Notes: generated from the sequence alone by a model not told the origin. A DNA stretch of 64,000 bases from Deltaproteobacteria bacterium (GCA_019310485.1 JAFDEF010000010.1:25699-89698); one strand, 5' to 3'; positions 26,067 through 36,398 are shown, counted from the stretch's first letter. Made by a program: numbers and translations.

Positions 26067-27165
26067 TTTTTTCCAGCATCTCCAAGAAAGCTTGAACCCT
26101 GGTGCGGACCCCCCCTCCCACACGCCCGGTGTACTCTCCTTCAAGGAACAGCACCGGGATATCCAGCTCGCGCAGGGCCTCCTCTAGAAAAGGAGCTTCA
26201 TAAAGGAACGGATCGCAAAACTTAAGTGAAAAATAGACAACCCCCTGCGCCTTGCTTTTGAGCAAGCTCTCTTTTAGAGCGGATATCCTGCTCTCTGAGT
26301 CAAACATCCGGGCACACGCTGTTTTGTGTAGATAAGCATGGCTCAGAGAAAATAAAGGGTCCGCCGATGGCTCGACATAATCCACGAACCTTGTTCCAGG
26401 GCAGATATCTGAGATAGTTACTTCCCCGCCAAGCTCTTCAATCAGACGCACAAGAGCGCTCCCGTCCAAGGAAGAACCTGTCAAAAGGAGCCTGTAGGCA
26501 TTAGAAACTCCTGCAGGCTCCCCTTCAAGCACGCGTACCATTTTTTCCAAAGCCTTATTGAAAACACTCCGTGGAGTTCTGCTCCCGAGGGAGAGGAGAT
26601 CGAGGAGTTCGCTGTGCTTAACAGGGGGAGCTCCCCTGCCCTGAAGCGATATAAGACGTCTTGAAAGAGAACGGGTGAGATTTGCCTCCTCAATGGCTTG
26701 ATTGAGTGAATCCGTGGTAATTTCAACCTTAAAGTGCTTCTCGACCTGGGTGGCGAGCTCTTTCAGCCTTTCCTTGAAATAGGACACCGAAAGAGATGTT
26801 ACGGTTTTTGGAACATCCAGCAGAAAAGAAAAGGGTGATGGGCAGTAGAATCGCCATGCATCATAGAGCCTTCGCATTCCATCGCAAGTATTAAGGATAA
26901 TGATTCCCGAGAGGAAAGAATAGCCGCCAGTGATTGCCTTCCCAAGGTTTGTTTTTACGAGGGGGCACATGTTCGGGTCGAGGTACCCATCAGCTTTTTC
27001 AGAAGATGGTTCCGGGAGAATACGGTAGGGCTGCAACCCCGCAGCCTCAAGTATCTCCACCGGCAGGTAGGTGCACGTCCAGCCGACAAGGGGTTTTCCC
27101 TCCCCACTGGCCTGTGCTTTCGCCAGATCCTGAAGAATTTCTTTAAAGGTCAATCTATCCTGCAT
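26056..27165 (-). CDS. 2-hydroxyacyl-CoA dehydratase subunit, first of two
   Basis: A 369-residue member of the same superfamily. Key features are GWTCTYLPVEILEAAGLQPY, PNMCPLVKTNLGKA, ILNTCDGMRRLYDAW and VVYFSLKFCDPFLYEAPFLE, with the expected cysteines for a [4Fe-4S] cluster. It begins the minus-strand operon dehydratase-dehydratase-activase. No CoA-transferase, CoA-ligase, ferredoxin or electron-transfer flavoprotein gene is adjacent, so the substrate and electron path cannot be read from the context. Confidence 0.88.
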   Translation of the reverse strand: MQDRLTFKEILQDLAKAQASGEGKPLVGWTCTYLPVEILEAAGLQPYRILPEPSSEKADGYLDPNMCPLVKTNLGKAITGGYSFLSGIIILNTCDGMRRLYDAWRFYCPSPFSFLLDVPKTVTSLSVSYFKERLKELATQVEKHFKVEITTDSLNQAIEEANLTRSLSRRLISLQGRGAPPVKHSELLDLLSLGSRTPRSVFNKALEKMVRVLEGEPAGVSNAYRLLLTGSSLDGSALVRLIEELGGEVTISDICPGTRFVDYVEPSADPLFSLSHAYLHKTACARMFDSESRISALKESLLKSKAQGVVYFSLKFCDPFLYEAPFLEEALRELDIPVLFLEGEYTGRVGGGVRTRVQAFLEMLEKNGK

Positions 27166-28335
27166 AGGGAATGTGCACTAAATCACTTTAAGCGCGCCGC
27201 GGCAACAAGAAAGACTCAATGCCAGGTGCACTTCCCTATACATCATTCAATAGCTGTTGGCAATTGTTTTAACGCGTGGATAACTCCTTTCCACCACAAT
27301 AGGAAGGACTCATCCCCTGCCCCTCGTACGCTGAGCCAAATGCCTCCCCTTATAAACACTTTCGCAGCCGTGCTTTTGAAATAACGCTCCTGCCATTTCC
27401 TGTTAGATGACTGCTCTGATTTCCGATCCATTGATGTTAACCTTGCGTCCAGAGATGTCAGCCATCCGCCTTAGATCTCGCAAAAGCATCCTTTGCAAAA
27501 TCAGCAGCCAGCATAAAGACCCTGATCTTTGCCGGTTCCTCTAAGTAAGGTGCCAGTTTTTCTTCCAGATTGCTTCTCTCTTTTGTGTTTACCCACGCCT
27601 TCCAGTCCTCGAGACTTGACCACGTTGATACCACCCCACCCCAAAGCCGAGCCAGACTTTACTGCTGACTCTCGCCAAAAGCAGAGGCCTAGCCGGCAAA
27701 AACAGAGTTCTTAGATACTTATAGCTGGCTTAACTTGACTTTTTCTTTAGCCAAGGCCGCATCTCCTAAGCCATTCTTCTTAGAGTAGATGCCCTTTCAG
27801 TTCAGAACCGGGAGAGATTTCAGGGAGCCAACAAATTTGATCCCCATACCTCGATTCTCTTTTTGTTTGAAACTGTGCCTCAGGACCTGTAGGAATGTTC
27901 CCCGAATCATCATGGGGGGGAGTGGTAGGAGCAATTGCAGGTACTCTTCCACGGCTAACCTCCTTGGCAGAGGTTAATAGTCGAACGAGAATAACTTCAT
28001 TTTACTCCTCAAAAATCGAGAACGTCAAGCACAAGGAATCATTTCTGGGAGCGTATCACGGTTTGCGCCAGGAATAGAAAAAGAGCCCTTGATCGGGGAG
28101 AGAAGAGACATAAGGAGAAAAAAGTAGCACGGTCACCAATGGAGACAGACAGACAAAATCCGTGTCTCTAGGAAGTCTCATAAAAAACGCCCTTCAATGT
28201 GAAGAAGGGACACAGAAATGAGGACGAAGAAAACAAAATGTAATAAATGTAAGTCTGACCCTGGGAGTTTTTTCTTGAAGGTTAGGGGGAATTAAATTAT
28301 AAGATGTGGTGCGATAGCCAAGAAAAGGGGTAAGC
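27166..28335. other. Long gap with decayed coding DNA
   Basis: About 1.17 kb between the dehydratase operon (minus) and cooC (plus). A remnant of a monooxygenase-like gene is at 27458-27660. The rest has short, unconvincing frames and irregular composition. A short stem, CCCTTC with GAAGGG around an 8-base loop, is at about 28190-28209. I see no complete gene. Confidence 0.5.
27458..27660 (-). pseudogene. Remnant of antibiotic-biosynthesis-monooxygenase-like domain
   Basis: Reading the minus strand gives VVSTWSSLEDWKAWVNTKER followed by SNLEEKLAPYLEEPAKIRVF, then a TGA at 27458. This resembles the second half of small ABM/YgiN-type dimeric alpha-beta barrel proteins (..vstWeSledWkaW..s.eR...i...l..p..). 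A stop codon lies immediately upstream in frame and no N-terminal half is found, so this is a fragment of about 55-65 codons. Confidence 0.45.
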
Positions 28336-29091
28336 ATGAAAATAGCAATAAGCGGTAAAGGCGGGGTGGGGAAAACAACATTTGCATCGTTTCTCGTAAA
28401 GGCCTTTGCTGAACAAGGGAAAAAGGTACTGGCAATAGATGCAGACCCCGATGCCAACCTTGCTCAGGCCCTCGGCATTAAAGGGAGCTCTGATATAGTC
28501 CCTATCTCAGAAATGAAAGCCTTAATCGAGGAGAGGACGGAGGCAAAGGTGGGCTCCATGGGCTCCTTTTTCAAGCTCAATCCCAAGGTGGACGACCTGC
28601 CCGAAAAGCTGTCCATTGAACTCAACGGGATCAAACTCATGGTGCTGGGCGGTGTAAAAAAGGGAGGGGCGGGTTGTATCTGCCCTGAAAGCACCCTTTT
28701 GAAAAACCTAGTGCGCCATGTTGTACTTGCGCGAAACGAGGTCATAGTTCTGGACATGGAGGCGGGGCTGGAGCACTTGGGTAGGGGCACGGCAATGGCA
28801 GTGGACAGGCTAATCGTGGTGGTTGAACCCGGGAGGCGCAGCATTGAAACAGCCTATCACATTCGCGATCTGGCCACAGACATAGGCCTGAAAAAGCTCA
28901 GCCTCGTGGGAAACAAAATCAGGTCAGAAAAGGATAAAGAGTTCCTGACCCGTCAAATGCCGGAATTCCAGTTCCTGGGCTTCATACCCTTTGGAGGGGA
29001 AATAATTGAAGCTGATCTGGAGGGGCGTCCCCCTTTTGAGAAAAACCCTGAGGGGCTTGTGCTTGTTAGGGAAATGATTGAAAGGTTGTAA
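28336..29091 (+). CDS. cooC: CooC-type nickel-insertion ATPase
   Basis: A 251-residue MinD/ParA-superfamily ATPase with a deviant Walker A (ISGKGGVGKTTFASFL), ADPDANLAQALG, the metal-site motif GGAGCICPESTLLK (CxC), and VLDMEAGLEHLGRGTA. CooC proteins dimerise through the CxC pair and load nickel into carbon monoxide dehydrogenase. No CODH gene is in the window, so its client must be elsewhere. The ATG follows AAAAGGGG. It is separated by about 95 bases from serC. Confidence 0.88.
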   Translation: MKIAISGKGGVGKTTFASFLVKAFAEQGKKVLAIDADPDANLAQALGIKGSSDIVPISEMKALIEERTEAKVGSMGSFFKLNPKVDDLPEKLSIELNGIKLMVLGGVKKGGAGCICPESTLLKNLVRHVVLARNEVIVLDMEAGLEHLGRGTAMAVDRLIVVVEPGRRSIETAYHIRDLATDIGLKKLSLVGNKIRSEKDKEFLTRQMPEFQFLGFIPFGGEIIEADLEGRPPFEKNPEGLVLVREMIERL

Positions 29092-29186
29092 TTGCTCAGC
29101 AATAAGGGCTAAATGCAGAAGCCTGATTGAGCGCAAACGCTAAATCCAATACTAAGTCTTTATTAACACTGAAAGGAGAGTTTATT

Positions 29187-30272
29187 GTGGGAAAGAGAAT
29201 TCATAATTTTAATGCGGGTCCTGCGGCACTACCACTTCCCGTGCTTGAAGAAATCAGGGATGAATTTCTAGACTACAAGGGCTGCGGTATGTCCATAACT
29301 GAGATAAGCCACAGGTCCAAGCTATTTGATGATATTATCAATGAGGCCATCGAACGAACGAAAAGACTGCTGGGGCTTAGCGAGAATTTTCATGTTCTTT
29401 TTATTCAGGGAGGTGCAAGCCTCCAATTCTGCATGGTCCCCATGAACCTTGCTATTCAGGGAAGGCCGGTTGATTATATCAATACTGGAACATGGTCCAC
29501 TAAGGCTATAAAAGAGGCTGAGATTCAGGGAAAAGACGTGCGGGTCATAGCTTCCTCAGAAGACAAGAACTTTTCCTACATCCCAAGGGATTTTCAAGTC
29601 GACAAGGATGCCTCTTACGTTCACATTACTTCCAATAATACTATCAAGGGCACCCAGTGGGCAAGCTTCCCCGATGCGGGAGGGGTCCCTCTTGTTTGCG
29701 ACATGTCTTCAGACATCATGAGCAGGCCCATTGATGCAAATCCCTTTGGGCTCATCTATGCCGGGGCGCAAAAAAACATCGGGCCTGCAGGAACAGCTCT
29801 GGTTATTATTCGGGAAGACATGCTTGAGAGGGTATCCAAAGAGCTGCCCACAATGCTCAAGTACACCACTTTTTCAGAAAAAAACTCCCTCTTTAACACG
29901 CCATCCTGCTTTGTAGTTTATGCCATCAATCTCGTGTTAAAGTGGCTCGAGGAAACCATTGGGGGCCTTGAAAAAATGCACCAGATTAACAAGAATAAAG
30001 GAAAAATTCTTTATGACTTTATCGATCGATCTGATTTTTACCAGGGGACCGCTGCCCCGGATAGCAGATCTTTGATGAACGTGACTTTCAGGCTGCCCAG
30101 CGAGGACCTGGAAAACAGGTTTGTGCAAGAAGCCCTGAAGCAAGGAATGGGGGGCCTGAAGGGGCACCGTTCTGTGGGCGGCTGCAGGGCATCCATATAT
30201 AATGCAACCGGGCTCGAAGCAGTAAAAGCCCTGGTTGATTTTATGGCTGAGTTTGAAAGAAGAGAAGGGTGA
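29187..30272 (+). CDS. serC: Phosphoserine aminotransferase
   Basis: A 361-residue PLP-dependent class V aminotransferase for serine (and pyridoxine) biosynthesis, converting 3-phosphohydroxypyruvate to phosphoserine. Features are [43 protein letters not shown], and the PLP lysine in [13 protein letters not shown]. The GTG at 29187, 6 bases after GGAGAG, is the start; a longer upstream frame lacks homology. Its TGA overlaps the GTG of asnS, so the two are translationally coupled. Confidence 0.95.
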   Translation: MGKRIHNFNAGPAALPLPVLEEIRDEFLDYKGCGMSITEISHRSKLFDDIINEAIERTKRLLGLSENFHVLFIQGGASLQFCMVPMNLAIQGRPVDYINTGTWSTKAIKEAEIQGKDVRVIASSEDKNFSYIPRDFQVDKDASYVHITSNNTIKGTQWASFPDAGGVPLVCDMSSDIMSRPIDANPFGLIYAGAQKNIGPAGTALVIIREDMLERVSKELPTMLKYTTFSEKNSLFNTPSCFVVYAINLVLKWLEETIGGLEKMHQINKNKGKILYDFIDRSDFYQGTAAPDSRSLMNVTFRLPSEDLENRFVQEALKQGMGGLKGHRSVGGCRASIYNATGLEAVKALVDFMAEFERREG

Positions 30273-31666
30273 CCTTGAGAAGGGAAAAAATTGCTGCGGT
30301 CTTGGCATCTGAAAAAATAGGGGCCAAAACCACAGTAATGGGCTGGATAAAAACCAAGCGGGAGTCCAAAGGTGGATTTTCCTTCATCGAACTCAATGAC
30401 GGCTCCTGCCTTGGTAATCTTCAGATTATTGCAGACAAAGGCCTTCCGAACTACCGGGAAGAAATCCTCAGGCTTCAGACAGGCTGCTCGATTTGCATTT
30501 CCGGAACCCTGGTTGCCTCGCCCGGGAAAAAACAAAAAGTGGAATTGAGGGCAGAAAAAATCAAGGTGATTGGTTGGGCTGATCCGGCTCGCTACCCATT
30601 GCAGAAAAAGCGTCACTCTTTTGAGTTCCTCAGAACCATAGCCCATCTAAGACCGCGAACAAACACTTTCGGGGCAGTTGCACGGGTGAGAAATGCAATG
30701 AGCTTCGCTGTGCACGCATTTTTCCAGGAAAGAGGCTTCATTTATGTTCATACTCCCATAATTACTGGAAGCGACTGTGAGGGTGCGGGCGAGACGTTTA
30801 AGGTGACAGCTTTCGACCTGGAGAGCGTGCCCAAAAAAGAGGGCCACGTTGATTTTGAAAAGGACTTTTTCGGCCAGCCGGCCAATCTCACCGTCAGCGG
30901 TCAGCTCGAAGCAGAGGCCTATGCACTATCTATGGGTGATGTTTACACTTTCGGCCCCACTTTCCGGGCTGAGAATTCGAATACTCCACGCCACCTTGCA
31001 GAGTTCTGGATGATTGAGCCTGAAATGGCCTTTTGCGACCTGGATGGTGCGATTGAACTTGCCGAAGAATTCCTGAAATATATATTTCGGTACGTGCTTG
31101 AAAACTGCAAGGAAGATATGCAGTTTTTTACCCGCTTTATTGACCCGGGTGCCATCAAAAACCTGGAAAAACTGGTCTCCTCTCACTTCGAACGGATCAC
31201 TTACACCGAGGCGGTAAAGATTCTCTCAAAAATGAACGAGGCCTTTGAGTTCCCTGTACAATGGGGCAGCGATATCCAGGCTGAACACGAAAGATATCTC
31301 TGCGAGAAGGTTTTCAGAGGCCCTGTAGTTGTTACCGACTATCCAAAGCAGATTAAGCCTTTCTACATGAAATTGAATGAAGATGGCAAAACCGTAAAGG
31401 CAATGGACGTGCTCGTACCCAAAATAGGAGAAATCATAGGGGGCAGCCAAAGAGAGGATGACCATGATACTCTGTACAATAGAATGAAAGAAACAAATAT
31501 AAGCCCGGAAGATTACTGGTGGTATTTAGAATTGAGGGAGTTCGGGTCAGCTCCGCACTCCGGCTTTGGCCTAGGCTTTGAAAGGCTTATCCAGTATGTT
31601 ACCGGGCTGAGCAATATAAGGGATGTGATTCCGTTCCCAAGAACTCCCGGCAACGTCAACTTTTGA
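30269..31666 (+). CDS. asnS: Asparaginyl-tRNA synthetase
   Basis: A 465-residue class IIb synthetase. Residues 1-110 form the OB-fold anticodon-binding domain ([20 protein letters not shown]). Class II motifs follow: motif 1 near [16 protein letters not shown], motif 2 in [20 protein letters not shown], and motif 3 in [15 protein letters not shown]. The [15 protein letters not shown] wording and length support AsnRS rather than AspRS. The GTG start overlaps the serC stop. An AsnRS means this organism does not depend only on transamidation for Asn-tRNA. Confidence 0.95.
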   Translation: MTLRREKIAAVLASEKIGAKTTVMGWIKTKRESKGGFSFIELNDGSCLGNLQIIADKGLPNYREEILRLQTGCSICISGTLVASPGKKQKVELRAEKIKVIGWADPARYPLQKKRHSFEFLRTIAHLRPRTNTFGAVARVRNAMSFAVHAFFQERGFIYVHTPIITGSDCEGAGETFKVTAFDLESVPKKEGHVDFEKDFFGQPANLTVSGQLEAEAYALSMGDVYTFGPTFRAENSNTPRHLAEFWMIEPEMAFCDLDGAIELAEEFLKYIFRYVLENCKEDMQFFTRFIDPGAIKNLEKLVSSHFERITYTEAVKILSKMNEAFEFPVQWGSDIQAEHERYLCEKVFRGPVVVTDYPKQIKPFYMKLNEDGKTVKAMDVLVPKIGEIIGGSQREDDHDTLYNRMKETNISPEDYWWYLELREFGSAPHSGFGLGFERLIQYVTGLSNIRDVIPFPRTPGNVNF

Positions 31667-31706
31667 TATCTTTCCCCAAGGAAAGGGGCTTGCCGGTACG
31701 CAGTGC

Positions 31707-32072
31707 CTAGGCTTCCTTCCACGATGCCCCATCATCGGGAATTGACAATCCGATGAGGTAATGCCCTCTGAAGCGTCCTTCGTCTTCCCTGGTAATATGA
31801 CTGATTTCAGTATCTACGAGCCTGGTGGGACAAAATGAATCGTCTGTATAGTATTTCATTTTCATAACATCGCCCACCTTTAGGCGTCCAAGTATTTCAG
31901 AGTTCTGCTTGACGAGCACGAACATGGAGGAAACATCAGAGTTCCAGATGCGGAACTGGTGAGGGCATTCTATGCCCTCAACTGAGAATTCGACACTCCG
32001 ATACTTTTCAAACTTTTGCTCCTTTGGGCCTGTTTGCTTTTGGGCAGACTTTGTTACGGCATCTGATTTCAT
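31707..32072 (-). CDS. PilZ-like domain protein
   Basis: A 121-residue protein (start taken as ATG 32072; a TTG at 32111 is possible). It has a beta-rich body with YRSVEFSVEGIECPHQFRIW, MFVLVKQNSEILGRLKVGDV, MKYYTDDSFCP and GRFRGHYLIGLSI, which resembles PilZ-type regulators. The canonical RxxxR and D/NxSxxG signatures are not clean (DVSSMFVLV), so c-di-GMP binding is uncertain. It is convergent with asnS. Confidence 0.5.
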   Translation of the reverse strand: MKSDAVTKSAQKQTGPKEQKFEKYRSVEFSVEGIECPHQFRIWNSDVSSMFVLVKQNSEILGRLKVGDVMKMKYYTDDSFCPTRLVDTEISHITREDEGRFRGHYLIGLSIPDDGASWKEA

Positions 32073-32691
32073 GGGCTCTTTTAAGTAACCTCCTTGTCTG
32101 TTTAAGAGCAATTGTTTGAACTATCTGAGAGAAAAACACTTTTCTGGCAATCAGACTATTAGCAATACCCATGCCAACGCAAAGATAAAAACCGGAACAG
32201 TGAAAAGGTGGGCGTAGACTGCCAGTTGGCCATGTTCTTCGGATGCAAACCAGGCGGCTTCGAGCAAAAAATGCTTCTTATTTTAGATATTTAGTGTACT
32301 CGGTGTGACAAATTTCATACACATAGCCAGCATCTGAATATTGTCCCTTTAAAGTGAGCACCCCTGAACAACATTCTAGATTCGCCACATAAAATTGGGC
32401 AGCATTAATGGAAAAAGTGCATTTGAGAAGAAAAAGATGATTTCATCTCAAGCCGACTACGGCAGTGCCTGTCCTGGGTGATCATTTGTGGGCTGGAAGG
32501 ACATTTCTTCTGATCTAAGACTTCAAAAGACTGCTAAAGGGCAAGGGGGTAAAGACCTTCGCGCCAGATCCTAACGACCTTGGCTTTCTTGTAATTTTGG
32601 GAAAAAAGATCTATAAAACCTTCACTCTTTGAGCTGATCCAAGCAGGAGCGTTTTCTTCCCTGGCAATGCAGAAGGCGTGAACACAGGAAT
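32073..32691. other. Intergenic region with possible gene remnants
   Basis: About 620 bases before the ComB-like gene. On the minus strand, ending near 32160, a short frame reads EAAWFASEEHGQLAVYAHLF and then a hydrophobic stretch, as if it were the C-terminus of a lost membrane protein; a stop precedes it. Another minus-strand frame ends near 32534 with FIDLFSQNYKKAKVVRIWRE. Neither has a recognisable family or clear start, so they are listed as possible remnants only. Confidence 0.3.
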
Positions 32692-33414
32692 ATGGGGTGT
32701 GAAGAAATGCGAGTAGTTCGAAAAAGATGTGCAGGAGGTGCAAGACAGGCTTCAGGGCTAAGCGTCATTATTGATGTTTTTAGGGCGTTTTCCTGCCAGC
32801 CCCTCTTTTTTCACTTTGGAGCTAAGAGGGTAATCCTGGAAGCGGATCATGAGAGGGCCATGGCCCTTAAGAAAGAATACCCTGAATTTATTCTTGTGGG
32901 AGAGATAAACGAGGTTCCGCTGGAGGGATCCGATCTGGGGAACTCACCATCGCAGATTGTGAAACTGGGGAGAGATTTCTTCAGGCGGAAGACTGTGGTG
33001 CATCGGACTACTGCCGGTGTAACCGGTGTTGCGGCTGCTCTTGAAAAATCAGAGGAAGTTGTCCTCGGCAGCTTTATGACGGCCCGTGCTGTGGCCCGAT
33101 ATATCCGGCGAAAAGACCCTGAGCTGGTGACCCTGGTAGCTATGGGAGACAGGGCAAAAAGAACTGCCCCCGAAGATGAAGCCTGTGCCGATTATATCGA
33201 GCACCTGCTCACCGGAAAACCCTATGATCCTGTAGAAGCACTCAAGAATGTGGTCTTTCAGCCAACCGCGCAGAAGTTCATACTTGGAGCAAAAGAGTAT
33301 CTCCCCAGGGAAGATCCAATATTTTGTCTTCAACCGGACCTTTTCAGCTTTGTTCTTGGTGTCCAAAGAAAACACGGCGAGATAGAGGTTGTCAAAAAGG
33401 AAGATCACACTTAG
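32692..33414 (+). CDS. ComB-like 2-phosphosulfolactate phosphatase family protein
   Basis: A 240-residue protein with SVIIDVFRAFSCQPLFFHFG, LEADHERAMALKKEY, LGNSPSQIV, VHRTTAGVTGVAAAL and LVAMGDRAKRTAPEDEACAD, matching the ComB family (Mg-dependent phosphatase of coenzyme M biosynthesis). In bacteria the same fold also occurs in sulfolactate or unknown routes. No other coenzyme M genes are nearby. The ATG at 32692 has a weak ribosome site (AGGA); an ATG at 32707 is an alternative. Confidence 0.78.
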   Translation: MGCEEMRVVRKRCAGGARQASGLSVIIDVFRAFSCQPLFFHFGAKRVILEADHERAMALKKEYPEFILVGEINEVPLEGSDLGNSPSQIVKLGRDFFRRKTVVHRTTAGVTGVAAALEKSEEVVLGSFMTARAVARYIRRKDPELVTLVAMGDRAKRTAPEDEACADYIEHLLTGKPYDPVEALKNVVFQPTAQKFILGAKEYLPREDPIFCLQPDLFSFVLGVQRKHGEIEVVKKEDHT

Positions 33415-33447
33415 TTGCGCGACGGAAGAGACCGGGGGCCCATGCCG

Positions 33448-34824
33448 CTATTGATCAAGGTTGTAGGCCTTGATTTTAGAAAGGAGCTTGGGGCGGCTGA
33501 TTTCCAAAATCTTGGCTGCCTGTGTTTTATTCCCACCTGTAAGGTCCAGCACTTTCTTAATCAGATCCCGTTCCAGGAGTTTTGATGCTTTCTTAATGGA
33601 CAGAGTCCCCTCCGGAATTACAGGAGCGGAGATTGCCTGATCCGAGGTAATTGAGGAAGGTAGCTCCTCAGGTGTGATCCACCTGTCCCTGGCGAGCAAG
33701 ACAGCCCGCTCTATGACATTTTCAAGCTCTCTTATGTTTCCCGGCCATCCATATCCCATGAGGATTGGCATGGCCTCGGAGCTTAACCCTTCCACCTCCT
33801 TCCCCAGCTTCTTGTTGAACTGGTCTATGAAGTAGCCTATGAGCAGGGGAATATCCCCTCTTCTTTCCCTGAGCGGCGGCAGGTGGATAGTCATTACATT
33901 AATTCTATAGAAGAGGTCCTCCCTGAACCTGTTTTCTTCTGTTTCTTTCTTGAGATCCTTTGAAGTAGCGGCAATGACCCTTACGTCAATTTTTTTTGAT
34001 CCCACTCCGCCAAGAGGCGTTATTTCCTGTTCCTGAAGAACTCTTAACAACTTAACCTGCAAAGGCAGAGGCAGGTCACCGATCTCATCCAAAAAGATCG
34101 TACCCCCGTTTGCCTCTTCAAAGCGGCCTGGTTTGTCTTTGACAGCGTCGGTGAAGGCTCCCTGCTTGTAACCGAACAGTTCACTTTCAAGCAAATTCTC
34201 AGGGATGCCCCCGCAGTTTATTGAAACCATGGGACCTGAGGCCCTGCTTCCGCTCTCGTGAATTGCCCTGGCGATAAGATCCTTACCCGTGCCGCTCTCC
34301 CCTGTTATCAAAACAGTGGTCTTATGATCCGCCACCCTGCTCACCAGCTCAAAAACGTGGCGCATCGCTTCACTTCGAGCAACGATATTACCAAAAGAGT
34401 ACCTTTGCTCTATCTTTCTTATCTTTTTCTGGAGGCTTATGTTCTCTGCCTTCAGTCGTTCTCTCTCTTCTGCCTTTTTCAACGTAAGGAGAACCTCGTC
34501 CGTCTTGAAAGGCTTGGAGATATAGTCGTAAGCACCTATCTTCATTGCCTCTAAGGCATCGTCTATGCTCCCATAAGCCGACATCATAATGAAAGTCTTG
34601 CCAGGGTGTTGCTCCCTTGATTTTTTGAGAAAGGTCATGCCATCCATCTTTGGCATCTTGAGGTCACAGAGGATAAAGTCGAAATTCGACTCTTTCATTT
34701 TTTCAAGTCCCTCAAAACCGTTAGAGGCCGTCTCTGCCTCGTATCCGGATTTACTCAACATAATCTGAAGCATGTGACGCATGTTTAGTTCATCGTCAAT
34801 GATTAAAACACGCTTGCCAGACAT
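33448..34824 (-). CDS. Sigma-54-dependent response regulator (NtrC family)
   Basis: A 458-residue regulator. The receiver covers residues 5-120 (D10/D11, phospho-acceptor D54 in FILCDLKMPK, lysine in YISKPFK). The AAA+ domain covers about 140-375 with Walker A GESGTGKDLIARAIHESG, the sigma-54 contact loop as GAFTDA instead of GAFTGA, and Walker B GGTIFLDEIGDLP. A Fis-type helix-turn-helix closes it (TGGNKTQAAKILEISRPKL). It lies 5 bases after its sensor kinase gene and downstream of pilD, which suggests PilR-like control of type IV pili, though AtoC-like roles are equally possible. Confidence 0.92.
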   Translation of the reverse strand: MSGKRVLIIDDELNMRHMLQIMLSKSGYEAETASNGFEGLEKMKESNFDFILCDLKMPKMDGMTFLKKSREQHPGKTFIMMSAYGSIDDALEAMKIGAYDYISKPFKTDEVLLTLKKAEERERLKAENISLQKKIRKIEQRYSFGNIVARSEAMRHVFELVSRVADHKTTVLITGESGTGKDLIARAIHESGSRASGPMVSINCGGIPENLLESELFGYKQGAFTDAVKDKPGRFEEANGGTIFLDEIGDLPLPLQVKLLRVLQEQEITPLGGVGSKKIDVRVIAATSKDLKKETEENRFREDLFYRINVMTIHLPPLRERRGDIPLLIGYFIDQFNKKLGKEVEGLSSEAMPILMGYGWPGNIRELENVIERAVLLARDRWITPEELPSSITSDQAISAPVIPEGTLSIKKASKLLERDLIKKVLDLTGGNKTQAAKILEISRPKLLSKIKAYNLDQ

Positions 34825-34829
34825 ATGCT

Positions 34830-36398
34830 TTATTTATTACCTTCCTCTCCTTGTTTCCTGATTAAGGGAAAGGTAACCATTATGGTCATGCCTTCCCCTT
34901 CTACGCTCTCGGCCCTTATGGATCCTCCGAGGCTTTCAACAATTCTGTAACATACAGAAAGCCCTAGGCCGGTTCCCCTGCCCGGGTCCTTGGTAGTAAA
35001 AAACGGGTCAAAGATTTGTGCAAGCTTGTCTCTTGAAATCCCCGGACCATTGTCCGAAAATTTCACTTCTATTACACTATTCCTGTTCTCCGTACTTATC
35101 ACCACAGCTTTTTCTGGATCGCCCTGCCCTCCAGGAGCTTTTTCGGAAAGCGCGTCTGCCGCATTCATGATAATGTTCAAGAAAACCTGTTGCAACTCGT
35201 TTGGATCCGCAAAAACCACGTCATTGACTGCATTGAGTGCCAGGCTCACTTTGATGTCCTCCATCATGGGTTGTGGTTTCAGCATATTTACCATTTTTGT
35301 TACTACTTTGTGCACCTGTGTCTGTTCAGGCTTACCACTGGAGGGCCTGGAAAAATCCAGTAACTGGCGGATAATCTGGTTTATTCGAGTCACTTCGGTC
35401 TCTGTCCGTGTCAGGAAATCTTTTCTCTCCTCCTTTGTCAAATCATCTGAACTCAGCAAATCAAGGTATCCAAGTATAATGCCTATGGGATTGCCGATTT
35501 CGTGGGCAATCCCTGCAGCAAGACGCCCCACCGAGGCCAGTTTTTCCGACCTGATAATCTCGTCCTGGGCCTGCTGAAGTTCCTCATTTGCCTTTTCAAG
35601 AGAAGCAATGTGAGCTCTTAACTCTTTTTTGTTCTCGTCAAGACGGTTCAACATGTTCTTGAGGGAACGCGAGAGCTCTCCAATCTCATTCCTGGAGCTT
35701 TCTTCCATTGAAGGAACAAGATCGCCCTCCTTGTATTCACCCGTCAGTTTCAGAAGCTTGTGTATCGGCTTAACCACTATCCTTGAAAGAAGGATTAGCC
35801 CGACTATGACAAGGATCACGGTATCCAGCAAAATGTAAAGGAGGATAATTTTCTGTGAGTTTCGCAAGCTCTGGTAGAGTGGAATAAGGGACCCTGAAAT
35901 GGTCATGCCCCCAAATCGCATCCCTTCAAACCTGAGAGGGGTCGAAATTCTGAGATCCTTTTTTGCCAGCCAGATAACTCCCCACGTAGAGCCGCTAAGA
36001 TGGCTGGAGGGAAGCCCCGTTGCCATGGCCTCCCTGGCCAGGGTCAAGGCACGCGCCTCGTCTTCTTTTGGAGCTCCTGTTGTAAAGATTTCCTCCCCGT
36101 TAGAATCGATAATGACAACATCAGAAAATCCTGATTCGGCCAGCAGGTTAGAAAAGGCTCTCCTGAATATGATGTTTAGATCTATGTTTTTGAGTTTTTT
36201 TTGCTTCTGGAAGTAAAGATACCCGAGGTTGTGCTCTACGGCACCTATTAAGACCCGGCCGGCATGAAGCTTGGCTTGGAGAAGATCCCTTTCAGCGAGC
36301 TTTACCATCACCACGTCTATAAGGAACATGGCTGCGATGATCAGAAACGTAAGTTGTGCCAGTATTCCTGTTCTAAGGCTATAAACCGGGAACTTCAA
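34830..36398 (-). CDS. Sensor histidine kinase, partner of NtrC-type regulator
   Basis: A 522-residue membrane kinase starting at TTG. TM1 is at about 12-32, a periplasmic sensor of about 145 residues follows, TM2 is at about 183-204, HAMP at 205-258, then a coiled coil. HisKA has H299 in [20 protein letters not shown]. HATPase has the N-box [17 protein letters not shown]1 [11 protein letters not shown] and G2 [10 protein letters not shown]. It starts 21 bases after the pilD stop and ends 5 bases before the regulator. The periplasmic domain ([15 protein letters not shown]) looks like a sCache-type sensor, so an extracellular small ligand is possible. Confidence 0.92.
   Translation of the reverse strand: MKFPVYSLRTGILAQLTFLIIAAMFLIDVVMVKLAERDLLQAKLHAGRVLIGAVEHNLGYLYFQKQKKLKNIDLNIIFRRAFSNLLAESGFSDVVIIDSNGEEIFTTGAPKEDEARALTLAREAMATGLPSSHLSGSTWGVIWLAKKDLRISTPLRFEGMRFGGMTISGSLIPLYQSLRNSQKIILLYILLDTVILVIVGLILLSRIVVKPIHKLLKLTGEYKEGDLVPSMEESSRNEIGELSRSLKNMLNRLDENKKELRAHIASLEKANEELQQAQDEIIRSEKLASVGRLAAGIAHEIGNPIGIILGYLDLLSSDDLTKEERKDFLTRTETEVTRINQIIRQLLDFSRPSSGKPEQTQVHKVVTKMVNMLKPQPMMEDIKVSLALNAVNDVVFADPNELQQVFLNIIMNAADALSEKAPGGQGDPEKAVVISTENRNSVIEVKFSDNGPGISRDKLAQIFDPFFTTKDPGRGTGLGLSVCYRIVESLGGSIRAESVEGEGMTIMVTFPLIRKQGEEGNK

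Noticed and set aside
32534..32743. Minus-strand open frame of 69 codons ending in FIDLFSQNYKKAKVVRIWRE
   Set aside because: It partly overlaps the start of the ComB-like gene, has no ribosome site and no recognisable family. Kept only as a possible remnant in the intergenic entry.
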